A stretch of 13,259 nucleotides of DNA from DASZFV01 sp035546175 (GCA_035546175.1 DASZWW010000068.1:1-13259), one strand, 5' to 3'; shown: positions 1-8,101, numbered from the stretch's first letter. A program made the numbers and translations. The notes: generated by a model from the sequence alone, not told the origin.

Positions 1-3000
1 CCCGTCGCGCGGCGGCCGCGCAGCGCGAGCCCGACGCCGGCCGCGCCGAGCGTCACCGACGCGACGGCGGCCGGCAACGCGGGCCCGAGGAGGGGCGGCT
101 CCTCCGGCCTCGGCGGCTGCTTCTCACCGGCGAGGGCCATCCGGGCCACCTCGGCGCCGTGCAGGGCGCGGCGGGACGTCAAGCTGCCGATCTGCTCGCG
201 GCAGGAGAAGCCGTCCGCGACGAGGAGCGTCTCGCCCGAGGCGGCGCGCACCGCGGGCAGCACGCCCAGCTCGGCGACCTTGAGCGACACGTCGTACTTC
301 TGGCCGGCCTCGAAGCCGAACGAGCCCGCCATGCCGCAGCAGCCCGCGTCGAGGACGTCGACGTCGAGGCCCAGCCGTCCGAGGAAGGCGCGCTGGTGCT
401 CGGTGCCGAAGAGCGCCTGCTCGTGGCAGTGGCCCTGCACGACGGCCTTCGCCCGGAGCGCGGGCCACTCGACGGCGCCCGCCTCCTTCTCCAGGAACTC
501 GCCGAGCAGGAAGACGCGGCGGCGGAGGCGCTGGGCGCGCGGATCGTCCGGGAAGAGCCCGTGCATCTCGTCGCGAAAGACGGAGACGCACGAAGGCTCG
601 AGTCCCACGACGGGCAGGTCGCGCTCGATGGCGTCGTCGAGGCGCCCGATCGCGCGGCGCAGCCAGCGGCGCGCGGCGTCGAGCATCCCGAAGTCGTAGA
701 GCGGCCGGCCGCAGCAGGCGTCGCCCTCGGGGACGACGACGTGGTACCCGGCGGCCTCGAGCACCTCGGCGGCCGCGAGCGCCGTGTCGGGGAAGAAGTG
801 GTCGTTGAAGGTGTCCGGCCACAGCACGACGTCGGGCCGCCCCACGTTCCACTCGGGCCGCGCGCGCCACAGCTGGCGGAACGTCCGCCGCGCGAACAGG
901 GGCACGCGGCGCGCGGGCGCGATGCCGCCGGCGCGCTTGAGGAGCCCCGAGGTGAGCGGCGACTGCGAGAAGAGGTTCACGAGGCCGGGCGCGCGCGACG
1001 CGAGCCGCGCCCAGGTGTGGACGAGCCCCATCGAGTAGGCCGCGCGCGGCCGCAGGCGGCCCGCGTAGTGGTGCGAGAGGAACTCGGCCTTGTAGGTGGC
1101 CACGTCGACGTTGACGGGGCAGTCGCCCTTGCAGCCCTTGCAGGCGAGGCAGAGGTCCAGCGACTCGCGGACGTGCTCGTCGCGCCAGCCGTCGAGCTCC
1201 TTGCCGCGCATCATCTCGAAGAGCAAGTGCGCGCGGCCGCGCGTGCTGTGCATCTCCTCGCGCGTCGCCCGGTAGCTGGGGCACATCGTGCCGCCGTGCT
1301 CGCGCCGGCACTCGCCCACGCCCACGCAGCGCAGCGTGGCCCGCGTGAAGTCGCCGTCGTCGTCGGGGTACTTGAAGTGCGTCTCGACCGCGGGCGGCGA
1401 GAAGCTCGCGCCGAGGCGCAAGTTCTCGTCTGCGTCGAAGGGATCGACGACCTTCCCGGGGTTCATGCGGCCCTCGGGATCCCAGATGGCCTTGAACTCG
1501 CGGAAGGCCTGCACGAGCTCGGGGCCGAACATGCGCGGCAGCAGCTCGGCGCGCGACTGGCCGTCGCCGTGCTCGCCCGACAGCGAGCCGCCGAAGCGGA
1601 CCACGAGCGCCGCCGCCTCCTCGATGAACTCGTGATAGTTGGCGATGCCCTCCTTCGACCGCAGATCGAAGTTGATGCGCGTGTGCAGGCAGCCCTGGCC
1701 GAAGTGGCCGTAGAAGGCGCCGTCGTAGCCGTGGGCCTCGAAGAGGCGGCGCAGCTGGCGCAGGTAGTCGCCCATGCGCTCGGGCGGGACCGCCGAGTCC
1801 TCCCACCCCTCCCAGGTGTCCGGCGACCCCGGGATGCGCGCCGTCGCGCCCAGCCCCGACTCGCGCACCTTCCAGAGCTTCTCCTCCTGGTCCCGATCGT
1901 CGTAGATCTTGCCGCTCGGCCGCGGGGACGTCTTGCGCAGCCGCTCGAGGGCGGCGCCGGCGCGCGCGTCGGCCTCGTCCTTGTCGCCGCCGCCGAACTC
2001 GACGAGCAGGAAGGCCTCGCCCTCGGGCAGGTAGCGCAGGTAGCGCTCGTGCAGGCCCTTCTTGTGGATGTCGTCGATGAGGCGGCGGTCGATGGCCTCG
2101 AGCCCCATGGGTGCCTCGCGCATGACGTCCGGCACGTGATCGGCCGCGGAGTAGACGTCGGGGTAGCCGAGCACGAGCAGCGTGCGGGCGCGCGGCCACG
2201 GCACGAGGCGGAGCGTCGCCTCGAGGACCGTCACGCACGTGCCCTCCGTCCCCACGAGCGCGCGCGCCACGTGGAAGCCGTTCTCGGGCAGGAGCTCGTC
2301 GAGGTTGTAGCCGGACACGCGCCGCGGGATCTTGGGGTAGCGGGCGCGCACGAGCTCGCCGTACCGATCGGCGAGGCTCCGCAGCTTGCCGTAGATCTCG
2401 CCGCGCCGGCCGCCCTCGCGCACGATCGCCTCGAGCCGGTCGGGCGGCGTGGGGCCGACGCGCATGACGAGCCCGTCGTAGGTCAGCACCTCGAGCTCGT
2501 GGACGTTCTCTGCGGTCCGCCCCGCGATGACCGAGTGGACGCCGCACGAGTTGTTGCCGATCATGCCGCCGAGCGTGCAGTGGTTGTGCGTCGACGGATC
2601 GGGCCCGAAGGTCAGGTCGTGGGCGTTGGCCGCCGAGCGCAGCACGTCGAGCACCGTGCCCGGCAAGACGCGCGCGGTCCGCCGCTCGGGATCGAGGTCG
2701 AGGATGCCGTGCATGAGCTTCGACATGTCCATGACGACGGCGACGTTGCAGCACTGGCCCGCGAGGCTCGTCCCGCCGCCGCGCGAGAGCACGGGCGCGC
2801 CGAACCGCCGGCAGACGTCGACGGTGGCCATGACGTCGACCCGGTGGCGCGGGATGACGACGCCGATGGGCACCTGGCGGTAGTTCGACCCGTCGGTGGC
2901 GTAGAGGGCGCGGCTGCCGCCGTCGAAGCGCACCTCGCCGTCGACCTCGCGCGAGAGCGCGGCGGCGAGCGCCTCGACGTCGAGGGGAGCGGCGGGCGGC

Positions 3001-3056
3001 CGGCTCGCCGAGGGCCGGTGCAGGCGCGAGAGGGGGACGAGGTTGGCGCTTTCCAT
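1..3056 (-). CDS. FAD-binding and Fe-S 2-hydroxyacid dehydrogenase (GlcD/YdiJ type), 3' end missing
   Basis: Predicted membrane-associated flavoprotein that oxidises a D-2-hydroxyacid (lactate, glycolate or 2-hydroxyglutarate type) to the 2-oxoacid and passes electrons through Fe-S clusters, probably to quinone. The frame is open from ATG 3056 to the left edge (1018 codons). AGGAG lies 5 bases before the ATG, inside the 11-base gap after the upstream gene. Seen: PCMH-type FAD motif GGGTSLAGQ at residues 93-101 and GNNSCG at 167-172; a ferredoxin-like segment with C577-x5-C583-x8-C592-P and then C636-x2-C639-x2-C642-x3-C646-P; two CCG-type segments, ACCGRPLYDFG near 780 and GCCGMAGSFGFE near 909. 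The domain order matches single-chain fusions such as E. coli YdiJ. Odd: after the usual end, residues 980-988 are Pro-rich and about 989-1012 are hydrophobic followed by RGRR, suggesting a C-terminal membrane anchor. Substrate unknown. Last gene of a three-gene operon. Confidence 0.93.
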   Translation of the reverse strand, partial: MESANLVPLSRLHRPSASRPPAAPLDVEALAAALSREVDGEVRFDGGSRALYATDGSNYRQVPIGVVIPRHRVDVMATVDVCRRFGAPVLSRGGGTSLAGQCCNVAVVMDMSKLMHGILDLDPERRTARVLPGTVLDVLRSAANAHDLTFGPDPSTHNHCTLGGMIGNNSCGVHSVIAGRTAENVHELEVLTYDGLVMRVGPTPPDRLEAIVREGGRRGEIYGKLRSLADRYGELVRARYPKIPRRVSGYNLDELLPENGFHVARALVGTEGTCVTVLEATLRLVPWPRARTLLVLGYPDVYSAADHVPDVMREAPMGLEAIDRRLIDDIHKKGLHERYLRYLPEGEAFLLVEFGGGDKDEADARAGAALERLRKTSPRPSGKIYDDRDQEEKLWKVRESGLGATARIPGSPDTWEGWEDSAVPPERMGDYLRQLRRLFEAHGYDGAFYGHFGQGCLHTRINFDLRSKEGIANYHEFIEEAAALVVRFGGSLSGEHGDGQSRAELLPRMFGPELVQAFREFKAIWDPEGRMNPGKVVDPFDADENLRLGASFSPPAVETHFKYPDDDGDFTRATLRCVGVGECRREHGGTMCPSYRATREEMHSTRGRAHLLFEMMRGKELDGWRDEHVRESLDLCLACKGCKGDCPVNVDVATYKAEFLSHHYAGRLRPRAAYSMGLVHTWARLASRAPGLVNLFSQSPLTSGLLKRAGGIAPARRVPLFARRTFRQLWRARPEWNVGRPDVVLWPDTFNDHFFPDTALAAAEVLEAAGYHVVVPEGDACCGRPLYDFGMLDAARRWLRRAIGRLDDAIERDLPVVGLEPSCVSVFRDEMHGLFPDDPRAQRLRRRVFLLGEFLEKEAGAVEWPALRAKAVVQGHCHEQALFGTEHQRAFLGRLGLDVDVLDAGCCGMAGSFGFEAGQKYDVSLKVAELGVLPAVRAASGETLLVADGFSCREQIGSLTSRRALHGAEVARMALAGEKQPPRPEEPPLLGPALPAAVASVTLGAAGVGLALRGRRAT

Positions 3057-3067
3057 CGCGGCTCCTC

Positions 3068-4849
3068 TCAGCCCCGGTGCGGCTTCCAGGTCGCGAGCAT
3101 CTCGCGGTACGTCTGCCGGACGATGCCCCGCCACCCGGGATCGCCCTTGAGCAGCGCCTCGCTCAGCGCCGTGGCCTGCTTGACCGTGATGTGCGGTGGC
3201 AGCGGCGGCACCTCCGGATCGGTGACGGCCTCGACGACGACCGGCCGATCGGCGGTGAAGGCCTGGCCCCAGGCGTTCGCGATCTGCTCGGGCCGCTCGA
3301 CGCGGATGCCGCGCAGCCCGAGCGACTCGGCGTAGCGCGCGTAGGGGAAGTCGGGGATGTCCTGCGAGGCCTCGAGCTTCGGATCCCCGGCCATCGCGCG
3401 CTGCTCCCACGTGACCTGGTTGAGGTCGCGGTTGTTGAGCACGAGCACGACGAGGCGCGGGTCCTTCCACTCCCGCCAGTACTTCGCGATCGTGACGAGC
3501 TCGGCGCTGCCGTTCATCTGCATGGCGCCGTCGCCCACCATGGCCACGGCGACGCGCTCCGGGTGGGCGAACTTCGCGGCGATCGCGTACGGCACGCCGG
3601 GGCCCATCGTGGCCAGCGTGCCCGAGAGCGAGGCCATCATGCCGCGCCGGAGCTTGACGTCGCGCGCGTACCAGTTCGCCGCCGAGCCCGAGTCGCTGCT
3701 CAGGATCGCGTCGTCGGGCAGCTGGCGCGACAGCTCCCAGAACACGCGCTGCGGGTTGATGGGATCGGCGTCGTGCATGGCGCGCGCCTCGAGCACCTTC
3801 CACCAGTCGGCGACGCTCTCCTCGACGCGCTTGCGCCACGAGCGGTCGCTCTTGCGCTGGAGGTACGGCACGAGCGCGCGCAGCGTCTCGACGCTGTCAC
3901 CCACGAGGGCCACCTCCATCGGGTAGCGCAGGCTCGTGCGCCGGGGCGCGATGTCGATCTGGACGCCGCGCGCCTGCCCCTCCTCGGGCAGGAACTCCGA
4001 GTACGGGAAGCTCGATCCGATCATGAACAGCGTGTCGCACTCGGACATGAGCTCCCAGCTCGGCTTCGTCCCGAGGAGGCCGATCGAGCCCGTGACCCAC
4101 GGCAGATCGTCGGGGAGCACGGCCTTGCCGAGCAGCGCCTTGGCCACGCCGGCGCCCAGGAGATCGGCGACGGTCTCGACCTCCTCGGTGGCGCCCAGCG
4201 CGCCCTGCCCGATCAGCATCGCCACCCGCGAGCCGGCGTTGAGCACGGCCGCGGCGCGCCGGAGGGCGTCCTCGCGCGGCACGACGCGCGGCCGCTCGTA
4301 GCCGACGCCCGTGAGCACGGCGCCGTGCTCGTGGGGCGGCGTCTCGACGGCGTCGAGCTCCTGCAGGTCCTTCGGCAGGATGATGCAGGTGACGGTGCGC
4401 TCGGCGAGCGCGATGCGGACGGCGCGATCGACGAGCTGGCGGATCTGCACCGGCGCCATCGCCGTCTGCACGTACTCGTGCGCGACGTCCTTGAAGAGCG
4501 ACGCGAGATCGACCTCCTGCTGGTACTCGCCGCCCATCGAGGCGCGCGCGGCCTGCCCCACGATGGCCACGACCGGCTGGTGATCCATCTGGGCGTCGTA
4601 GAGGCCGTTGAGGAGGTGGATGGCGCCCGGGCCCGACGTCGCGAGGCAGACGCCCACCTCGCCCGTGAACTTGGCGTGCGCGCAGGCCATGAACGCCGCC
4701 ATCTCCTCGTGGCGGACCTGGACGAGCTTCATCTCCTCGACGCTGCGGAACGCGCCGAAGACGCCGAGGATGCCGTCGCCCGGGTACCCGAAGACCCGGC
4801 GCACGTTCCACGCGAGGAGGCGCCGCAACACATACTCTCCGACCTTCAT
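3068..4849 (-). CDS. Thiamine-diphosphate enzyme, pyruvate oxidase/quinone-linked pyruvate dehydrogenase (PoxB) type
   Basis: 593-residue enzyme of the ThDP/FAD pyruvate oxidase group, which decarboxylates a 2-oxoacid and passes electrons from FAD to quinone. Seen: N-terminal PYR domain with RHEEMAAF, where E48 aligns with catalytic Glu50 of E. coli PoxB, then a TSGPG segment. The central FAD domain has SSFPYSEF and QIDIAP, with counterparts in PoxB (TQFPYRAF, QIDINP). The C-terminal PP domain has GDG at 439-441 and NN at 472-473, the ThDP/metal motif, with a slightly longer insert (REWKDPR) before NN. Start is ATG 4849, preceded by GGAGGTGG; the open frame extends upstream only because it runs antisense-like through the neighbouring gene. 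The gap to the enolase-superfamily gene is 23 bases and to the dehydrogenase gene 11 bases, so co-transcription is likely. Pyruvate is the default substrate. The operon context allows another 2-oxoacid, and a plain decarboxylase or acetolactate-synthase-like role is not excluded. Confidence 0.92.
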   Translation of the reverse strand: MKVGEYVLRRLLAWNVRRVFGYPGDGILGVFGAFRSVEEMKLVQVRHEEMAAFMACAHAKFTGEVGVCLATSGPGAIHLLNGLYDAQMDHQPVVAIVGQAARASMGGEYQQEVDLASLFKDVAHEYVQTAMAPVQIRQLVDRAVRIALAERTVTCIILPKDLQELDAVETPPHEHGAVLTGVGYERPRVVPREDALRRAAAVLNAGSRVAMLIGQGALGATEEVETVADLLGAGVAKALLGKAVLPDDLPWVTGSIGLLGTKPSWELMSECDTLFMIGSSFPYSEFLPEEGQARGVQIDIAPRRTSLRYPMEVALVGDSVETLRALVPYLQRKSDRSWRKRVEESVADWWKVLEARAMHDADPINPQRVFWELSRQLPDDAILSSDSGSAANWYARDVKLRRGMMASLSGTLATMGPGVPYAIAAKFAHPERVAVAMVGDGAMQMNGSAELVTIAKYWREWKDPRLVVLVLNNRDLNQVTWEQRAMAGDPKLEASQDIPDFPYARYAESLGLRGIRVERPEQIANAWGQAFTADRPVVVEAVTDPEVPPLPPHITVKQATALSEALLKGDPGWRGIVRQTYREMLATWKPHRG

Positions 4850-4872
4850 GACCACCTCCCCTTCGTGAGTCC

Positions 4873-5997
4873 TCACGCCGCGAACCGCTCGGCGTCCTTC
4901 CTCTTGAGCGCCAGCCCCAGCCCCGGCCGCGTCAGATCGGCGCGCAGCTCTCCCGCGACGGGATGAGCCGCGCCGTCGAAGAGCATCTGCTCGATGCGCG
5001 CGTGGTCGTGGAAGTACTCGAGGTTGAGGAGGCGCGGCGCCGCGAGGCAGGCGTGCAGGTGCAGCGCCGGCGCGCAGTGCGCCGAGAGCGGGACCTGCCA
5101 GGCGTCGCACAGCGCGCCCACGCGCAGGAAGCCGGTGGGGCCGCCGCAGCGAGAGGCGTCCGCCTGCAGCACGTCGACGGCGCCGGCGGCCAGCATGCGC
5201 ATGAAGTAGACGCCGCGGTACCCGTACTCGCCGGCCGCGACGCGGATGGGCGCCGGCGCGCGGTTGCGCGCCAGCCGCAGGCCGGCGAGATCGTCGGAGC
5301 TCACCGGCTCCTCGAGCCACGTGACGCCGAGATCGGCGAACCGCCGGGCGAGCTCGAGCGCCTGCTTGCGCTCGTAGGCCCCGTTCGCGTCGACGAACAG
5401 CTCGGGCTCCGGGCCGATGGCCGCGCGCGCGGCGCGGACGCGCTCGACGTCGGCGGACGGGTCGCGCCCGATCTTCATCTTGACCCGGGGGATCCCGTCT
5501 CCCACCCAGCCGGCGAGCTGCTCGCAGAGGCGGTCGATCGAGTACGACGTGAAGCCGCCGCTGCCGTAGACCGGCGCGGCGTCGCGCTCCGCGCCCAGCA
5601 GCTTGGCGAGCGGCACGCCGAGCAGCCGCGCCTTCGCGTCCCACAGGGCGGCGTCGACCGCGGAGATGGCCATGGCCGCGACGCCCGGGAACCCGTGGTT
5701 CCGGACCGCCCGCGCCATGGCCGAGAACAGCGCCGGCCCGTCGAGGACGTCGCCGCCCATCACCACCTTCCGAAGCACCTCGTCGACGAGCTCCGCCGTG
5801 GCCTTGTCGGCGTAGGTGTACCCGAGCCCCGCGCAGCCGCCGGCCTCGAGCTCGACGACGACCAGGGTGGTGGCGCTCCACTCCAGCGTCCCGTCCGACT
5901 CCGGCTCCTCCGTGGGGATCACGTACGTCGACACGCGGAGCGCGGACACGGGCGCCCCGCCTCCCAGGTCGGAAAACCGCTCGCTCGTCTGGGGCAT
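4873..5997 (-). CDS. Enolase-superfamily enzyme, mandelate racemase subgroup (acid-sugar dehydratase or racemase)
   Basis: 374-residue cytoplasmic Mg-dependent enzyme that would abstract the alpha proton of a carboxylate and then racemise or dehydrate it. Seen, numbering from ATG 5997: an N-terminal capping domain (about 18-140), then a barrel with K173-M-K175 (KxK base), metal ligands D203 (FVDANG), E229 (WLEEP) and E257 (AAGEYGY), and the D280/H307 dyad (LQADASRCGG and SAHCAP). The 27-residue D-to-H spacing equals that of mandelate racemase (D270/H297), so this is the MR subgroup with a complete catalytic set. Family members include mandelate racemase and galactonate, fuconate, rhamnonate and gluconate-type dehydratases, which motifs alone cannot separate. 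A GTG directly precedes the ATG. The ATG is preferred because AGG lies 7 bases before it and only 4 before the GTG. First gene of the three-gene operon. Confidence 0.93.
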   Translation of the reverse strand: MPQTSERFSDLGGGAPVSALRVSTYVIPTEEPESDGTLEWSATTLVVVELEAGGCAGLGYTYADKATAELVDEVLRKVVMGGDVLDGPALFSAMARAVRNHGFPGVAAMAISAVDAALWDAKARLLGVPLAKLLGAERDAAPVYGSGGFTSYSIDRLCEQLAGWVGDGIPRVKMKIGRDPSADVERVRAARAAIGPEPELFVDANGAYERKQALELARRFADLGVTWLEEPVSSDDLAGLRLARNRAPAPIRVAAGEYGYRGVYFMRMLAAGAVDVLQADASRCGGPTGFLRVGALCDAWQVPLSAHCAPALHLHACLAAPRLLNLEYFHDHARIEQMLFDGAAHPVAGELRADLTRPGLGLALKRKDAERFAA

Positions 5998-6011
5998 CAC
6001 TGCGCCTTTCT

Positions 6012-6039
6012 AATGTAGTGACGCGGCACGGCGTTTCAA
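6012..6039 (-). promoter_or_regulatory. Possible sigma-70-type promoter for the three-gene operon
   Basis: On the minus strand, TTGAAA (6039-6034, 5 of 6 to TTGACA) is followed after 16 bases by TACATT (6017-6012, 4 of 6 to TATAAT). It sits in the 80-base gap upstream of the enolase-superfamily gene, one of the few less GC-rich spots here. A start site about 6-7 bases downstream would leave only some 8 bases before ATG 5997, a near-leaderless message. This is a pattern match only. Confidence 0.35.
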
Positions 6040-6077
6040 CGGACCGCCGGGCCTGAAAGCCGTGGGGCGCCACAGCG

Positions 6078-6947
6078 TCATGAGGCCGCGAACTCCTCGC
6101 ACGCGACCTCCTCGCACGCGAGGACGTCCTGGTCGTCGTCGAGCACGCGCTCGAGCGCGGCCAGGTCGTCGAGGACGCCCGAAGCGCGCGCCCGGACCGC
6201 CGCCGCGGCGTCGTCGCAGCGCTCGAAGCGCTTGACCTGCAGACGGACGATGTCGACCGGGACCTGCTCGAGCGTGCCCACGAGCTCCTCGGCGGCGATG
6301 AGCAACCGGTCGGCGTCGCCGTTCAGGGCGGCCACGGCCTCGAGGCGCGCGGCGCAGCGGGCAATGGCGCTGTCGAGGGCCGCCCGCGCGGCGTCGTCGC
6401 GCGGGACACGCGCCCTCATCCGCTGCAGCTCGCTCCTCAGGTCACCGAAGGGATGGCTCTCGATGAAGTCCGACAGGTAGTCGAAGCGGGAGAGCACCAC
6501 CACCGCGTCGCGCTCCAGGCGCGACACCTGCGCGAGCGTGCTCTTGAGATCGAAGCCGGCGCCGCGCGGCGCGGAGCGCGTCACCTCCCGGAGCGAGACC
6601 CGCGCGCGCGCGAGGCGGGCGACGAGCGCCCGCGCCCGCGTGTCGCAGAACGTCTCCATCTCCGGCAATCGGATGGGGAGGTCCCTGGCGCGGCAGAGCG
6701 CCGCCTGCCTCCGGCGTCCGTCGAGGAACGCGACCGTGAAGAGGGCCGTGAACAGCGCCGGAATGGCCAGGAGCAGCGCCGGCATCCCCCCCAGCATCGC
6801 GCCGATCGCGGCGGCGACCGAGACGACCAGCCCCGAGCGGCTCTTCGCGGCGGCCTCGACGCTCGAGGCGATCCACAGCGCGGTGCCGCGCTCGTGGCCG
6901 CTGGTGTCTCCCACGAGATCCCGTGCAAACGCGCTTTGTCCCGTCAT
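6078..6947 (-). CDS. Membrane-anchored helical protein of unknown function
   Basis: 289-residue protein that I do not recognise. Residues 1-38 are polar. Residues 39-76 form one long hydrophobic stretch with a Gly/Pro-containing middle (GAMLGGMPALL), best read as a membrane hairpin, followed by a basic DGRRR stop. The remaining 210 residues are rich in Ala, Arg, Leu, Glu and Asp, with regular hydrophobic spacing, and are predicted helical and possibly coiled-coil (for example about 97-120 and 185-280). No catalytic motif is evident. Start choice: GTG 6950 directly precedes ATG 6947; GGAG lies 6 bases before the ATG, so the ATG is preferred. The C-terminus is acidic and repeats the tetrapeptide ACEE, encoded by a 15-base tandem repeat. 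It is co-directional with the SDR gene upstream (79-base gap), and the operon below begins 80 bases downstream. A scaffold or envelope role is a guess. Confidence 0.72.
   Translation of the reverse strand: MTGQSAFARDLVGDTSGHERGTALWIASSVEAAAKSRSGLVVSVAAAIGAMLGGMPALLLAIPALFTALFTVAFLDGRRRQAALCRARDLPIRLPEMETFCDTRARALVARLARARVSLREVTRSAPRGAGFDLKSTLAQVSRLERDAVVVLSRFDYLSDFIESHPFGDLRSELQRMRARVPRDDAARAALDSAIARCAARLEAVAALNGDADRLLIAAEELVGTLEQVPVDIVRLQVKRFERCDDAAAAVRARASGVLDDLAALERVLDDDQDVLACEEVACEEFAAS
6093..6122. repeat. 15-base tandem duplication in a coding 3' end
   Basis: Two adjacent 15-base units, 6093-6107 and 6108-6122, differ only in the last base (14 of 15 identical). On the minus strand they keep frame and encode a duplicated Cys-Glu-Glu motif (ACEE-V-ACEE) near the C-terminus of the helical membrane protein. 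They look like a recent in-frame slippage or duplication. Confidence 0.8.
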
Positions 6948-7026
6948 CACCCTCTCCCCGTCCCCTCAAGAACATGGATCCCGAACGTCCCGCCGCATCG
7001 ACCGCTCCCCTGAGCCCGGGCGTTTT

Positions 7027-8055
7027 TCAGGCGGCGATGAGGCGGCGCAAGGGCCGCCAGGCGGCGACCCCCGCGAGCGACAGGGCCGCGAGCCCGAGCC
7101 AGCCGCGATGCGCCTGCGCCCAGGCGCGCGCGCCGAGCGAGGCGCGGGCCCGCTCGTCGAACGGACCGTGCGCGCCCGGGTCGCCCGGCAGGGGCGCGTC
7201 GACGTTGTCGTTCGCGTGCCGGGGCGGGTGTCCGACCGGGAGGTCGTCGGTCTCCTGCGCTCGCCAGGCGTACCGCGCCAGGTAGCGATCGAGGAGCCCG
7301 GGCACGAGACGCTGGCCCACGATGGCCCGCTTGGCGCTCCACCCGACCCAGAATTCGCGGCGCGGCCGCAGCGCCGCCTCGACCGCGGCGCGCGCGATCA
7401 CCTCGGGCTGGAAGATGGGCGGGATGGGCTGGGGGTGCTCGGGGAGCCGGTTGCGCACGACCTCGAACTGCGGCGTGTTGACGGCCGGCAGCTGCAGCAT
7501 CGTCACGGCGACGCCGCTGCCCTCGTGGATGAGCTCGCTCCGCAGCGAGTCCGTGAAGGCGCGGATCGCGGCCTTGGCGCCGCAGTAGGCGCTCTGCAAG
7601 GGGATGGACCGGTAGGCGAGCGCCGAGCCGATCTGCATGATGACGCCCCGGTCCTTCGCGCGCATGTGGCGGAGGGCGGCCAGCGTCCCGTGCACGTAGC
7701 CGAGGTAGTCGACCTCGGTCACGCGCCGAAACTCGTCGGCGGTCATCTCCTTGACGGGGGAGAACACCGACACCATCGCGTCGTTCACCCAGACGTCGAT
7801 GCCGCCCCACTCACGCACGACCTCGTCGGCGGCCTGGTCGACGGCGTGGGCGACCGACACGTCGATGGCGAACGCGAGCGCCCGCGCGCCGCGCGCGCGC
7901 ACCTCCTCGGCGGCCACCGCCAGGGCCTCGCTGCTCCGCGCGACGAGCGCCACGGAGCAGCCCTCGTCGGCGAACGCGCGCACGATGGCGCGGCCGACGC
8001 CGCTCGACGCGCCGGTCACGACCGCGACCTTCCCTTCCAAACGACGCACCGGCAT
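7027..8055 (-). CDS. Short-chain dehydrogenase/reductase (SDR) with C-terminal membrane tail
   Basis: 342-residue classical-type SDR, an NAD(P)H-dependent oxidoreductase. Seen: Rossmann motif TGASSGVG at 14-21, D65 in AFAIDVS, N91 in NDAM (the slot usually NNAG), catalytic S144 (IGSALAY), Y157 and K161 (YCGAK). The core ends near residue 270, longer than the usual 250, and is followed by a Pro/Asp-rich linker (272-300). A hydrophobic segment at about 317-335 with basic residues after it suggests a single C-terminal membrane anchor. NDAMVSVFSP and the segment around VGWSAKRAI resemble a widespread uncharacterised SDR group of actinobacteria and proteobacteria (recalled, not searched). R40 after the second strand (ALVAR) favours NADPH. 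Start ATG 8055 has AGGG 5 bases upstream. The gene lies 46 bases after the small membrane protein gene, a likely pair. Substrate unknown; lipid or aldehyde reduction at the membrane is plausible. Confidence 0.92.
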   Translation of the reverse strand: MPVRRLEGKVAVVTGASSGVGRAIVRAFADEGCSVALVARSSEALAVAAEEVRARGARALAFAIDVSVAHAVDQAADEVVREWGGIDVWVNDAMVSVFSPVKEMTADEFRRVTEVDYLGYVHGTLAALRHMRAKDRGVIMQIGSALAYRSIPLQSAYCGAKAAIRAFTDSLRSELIHEGSGVAVTMLQLPAVNTPQFEVVRNRLPEHPQPIPPIFQPEVIARAAVEAALRPRREFWVGWSAKRAIVGQRLVPGLLDRYLARYAWRAQETDDLPVGHPPRHANDNVDAPLPGDPGAHGPFDERARASLGARAWAQAHRGWLGLAALSLAGVAAWRPLRRLIAA

Positions 8056-8101
8056 GGACACCCTCTCGCTCCAACATGTCCACGGGGCGAGCCCGCGGCA
8101 A

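Noticed and set aside
124..2754. Minus-strand 876-codon open frame
   Set aside because: Arg/Ala-rich shadow, one frame off the real dehydrogenase. Its text follows the real protein segment by segment (for example LQGLQG opposite CKGCKG) and it has no start signal.
159..3335. Plus-strand open frame of over 1000 codons opposite the FAD/Fe-S dehydrogenase gene
   Set aside because: Its translation is low-complexity (Ala, Arg, Glu, Val, His) with no motif, and it runs antisense to a gene with clear FAD and Fe-S signatures. Such mirror frames are expected at very high GC.
3077..4966. Plus-strand 629-codon open frame opposite the ThDP enzyme
   Set aside because: No recognisable domain; composition typical of antisense high-GC frames.
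4850..6073. N-terminal extension of the PoxB-like protein up to 6073
   Set aside because: The extension is an Arg-rich shadow of the enolase-superfamily gene. ATG 4849 has a strong GGAGGTGG site and matches the family N-terminus.
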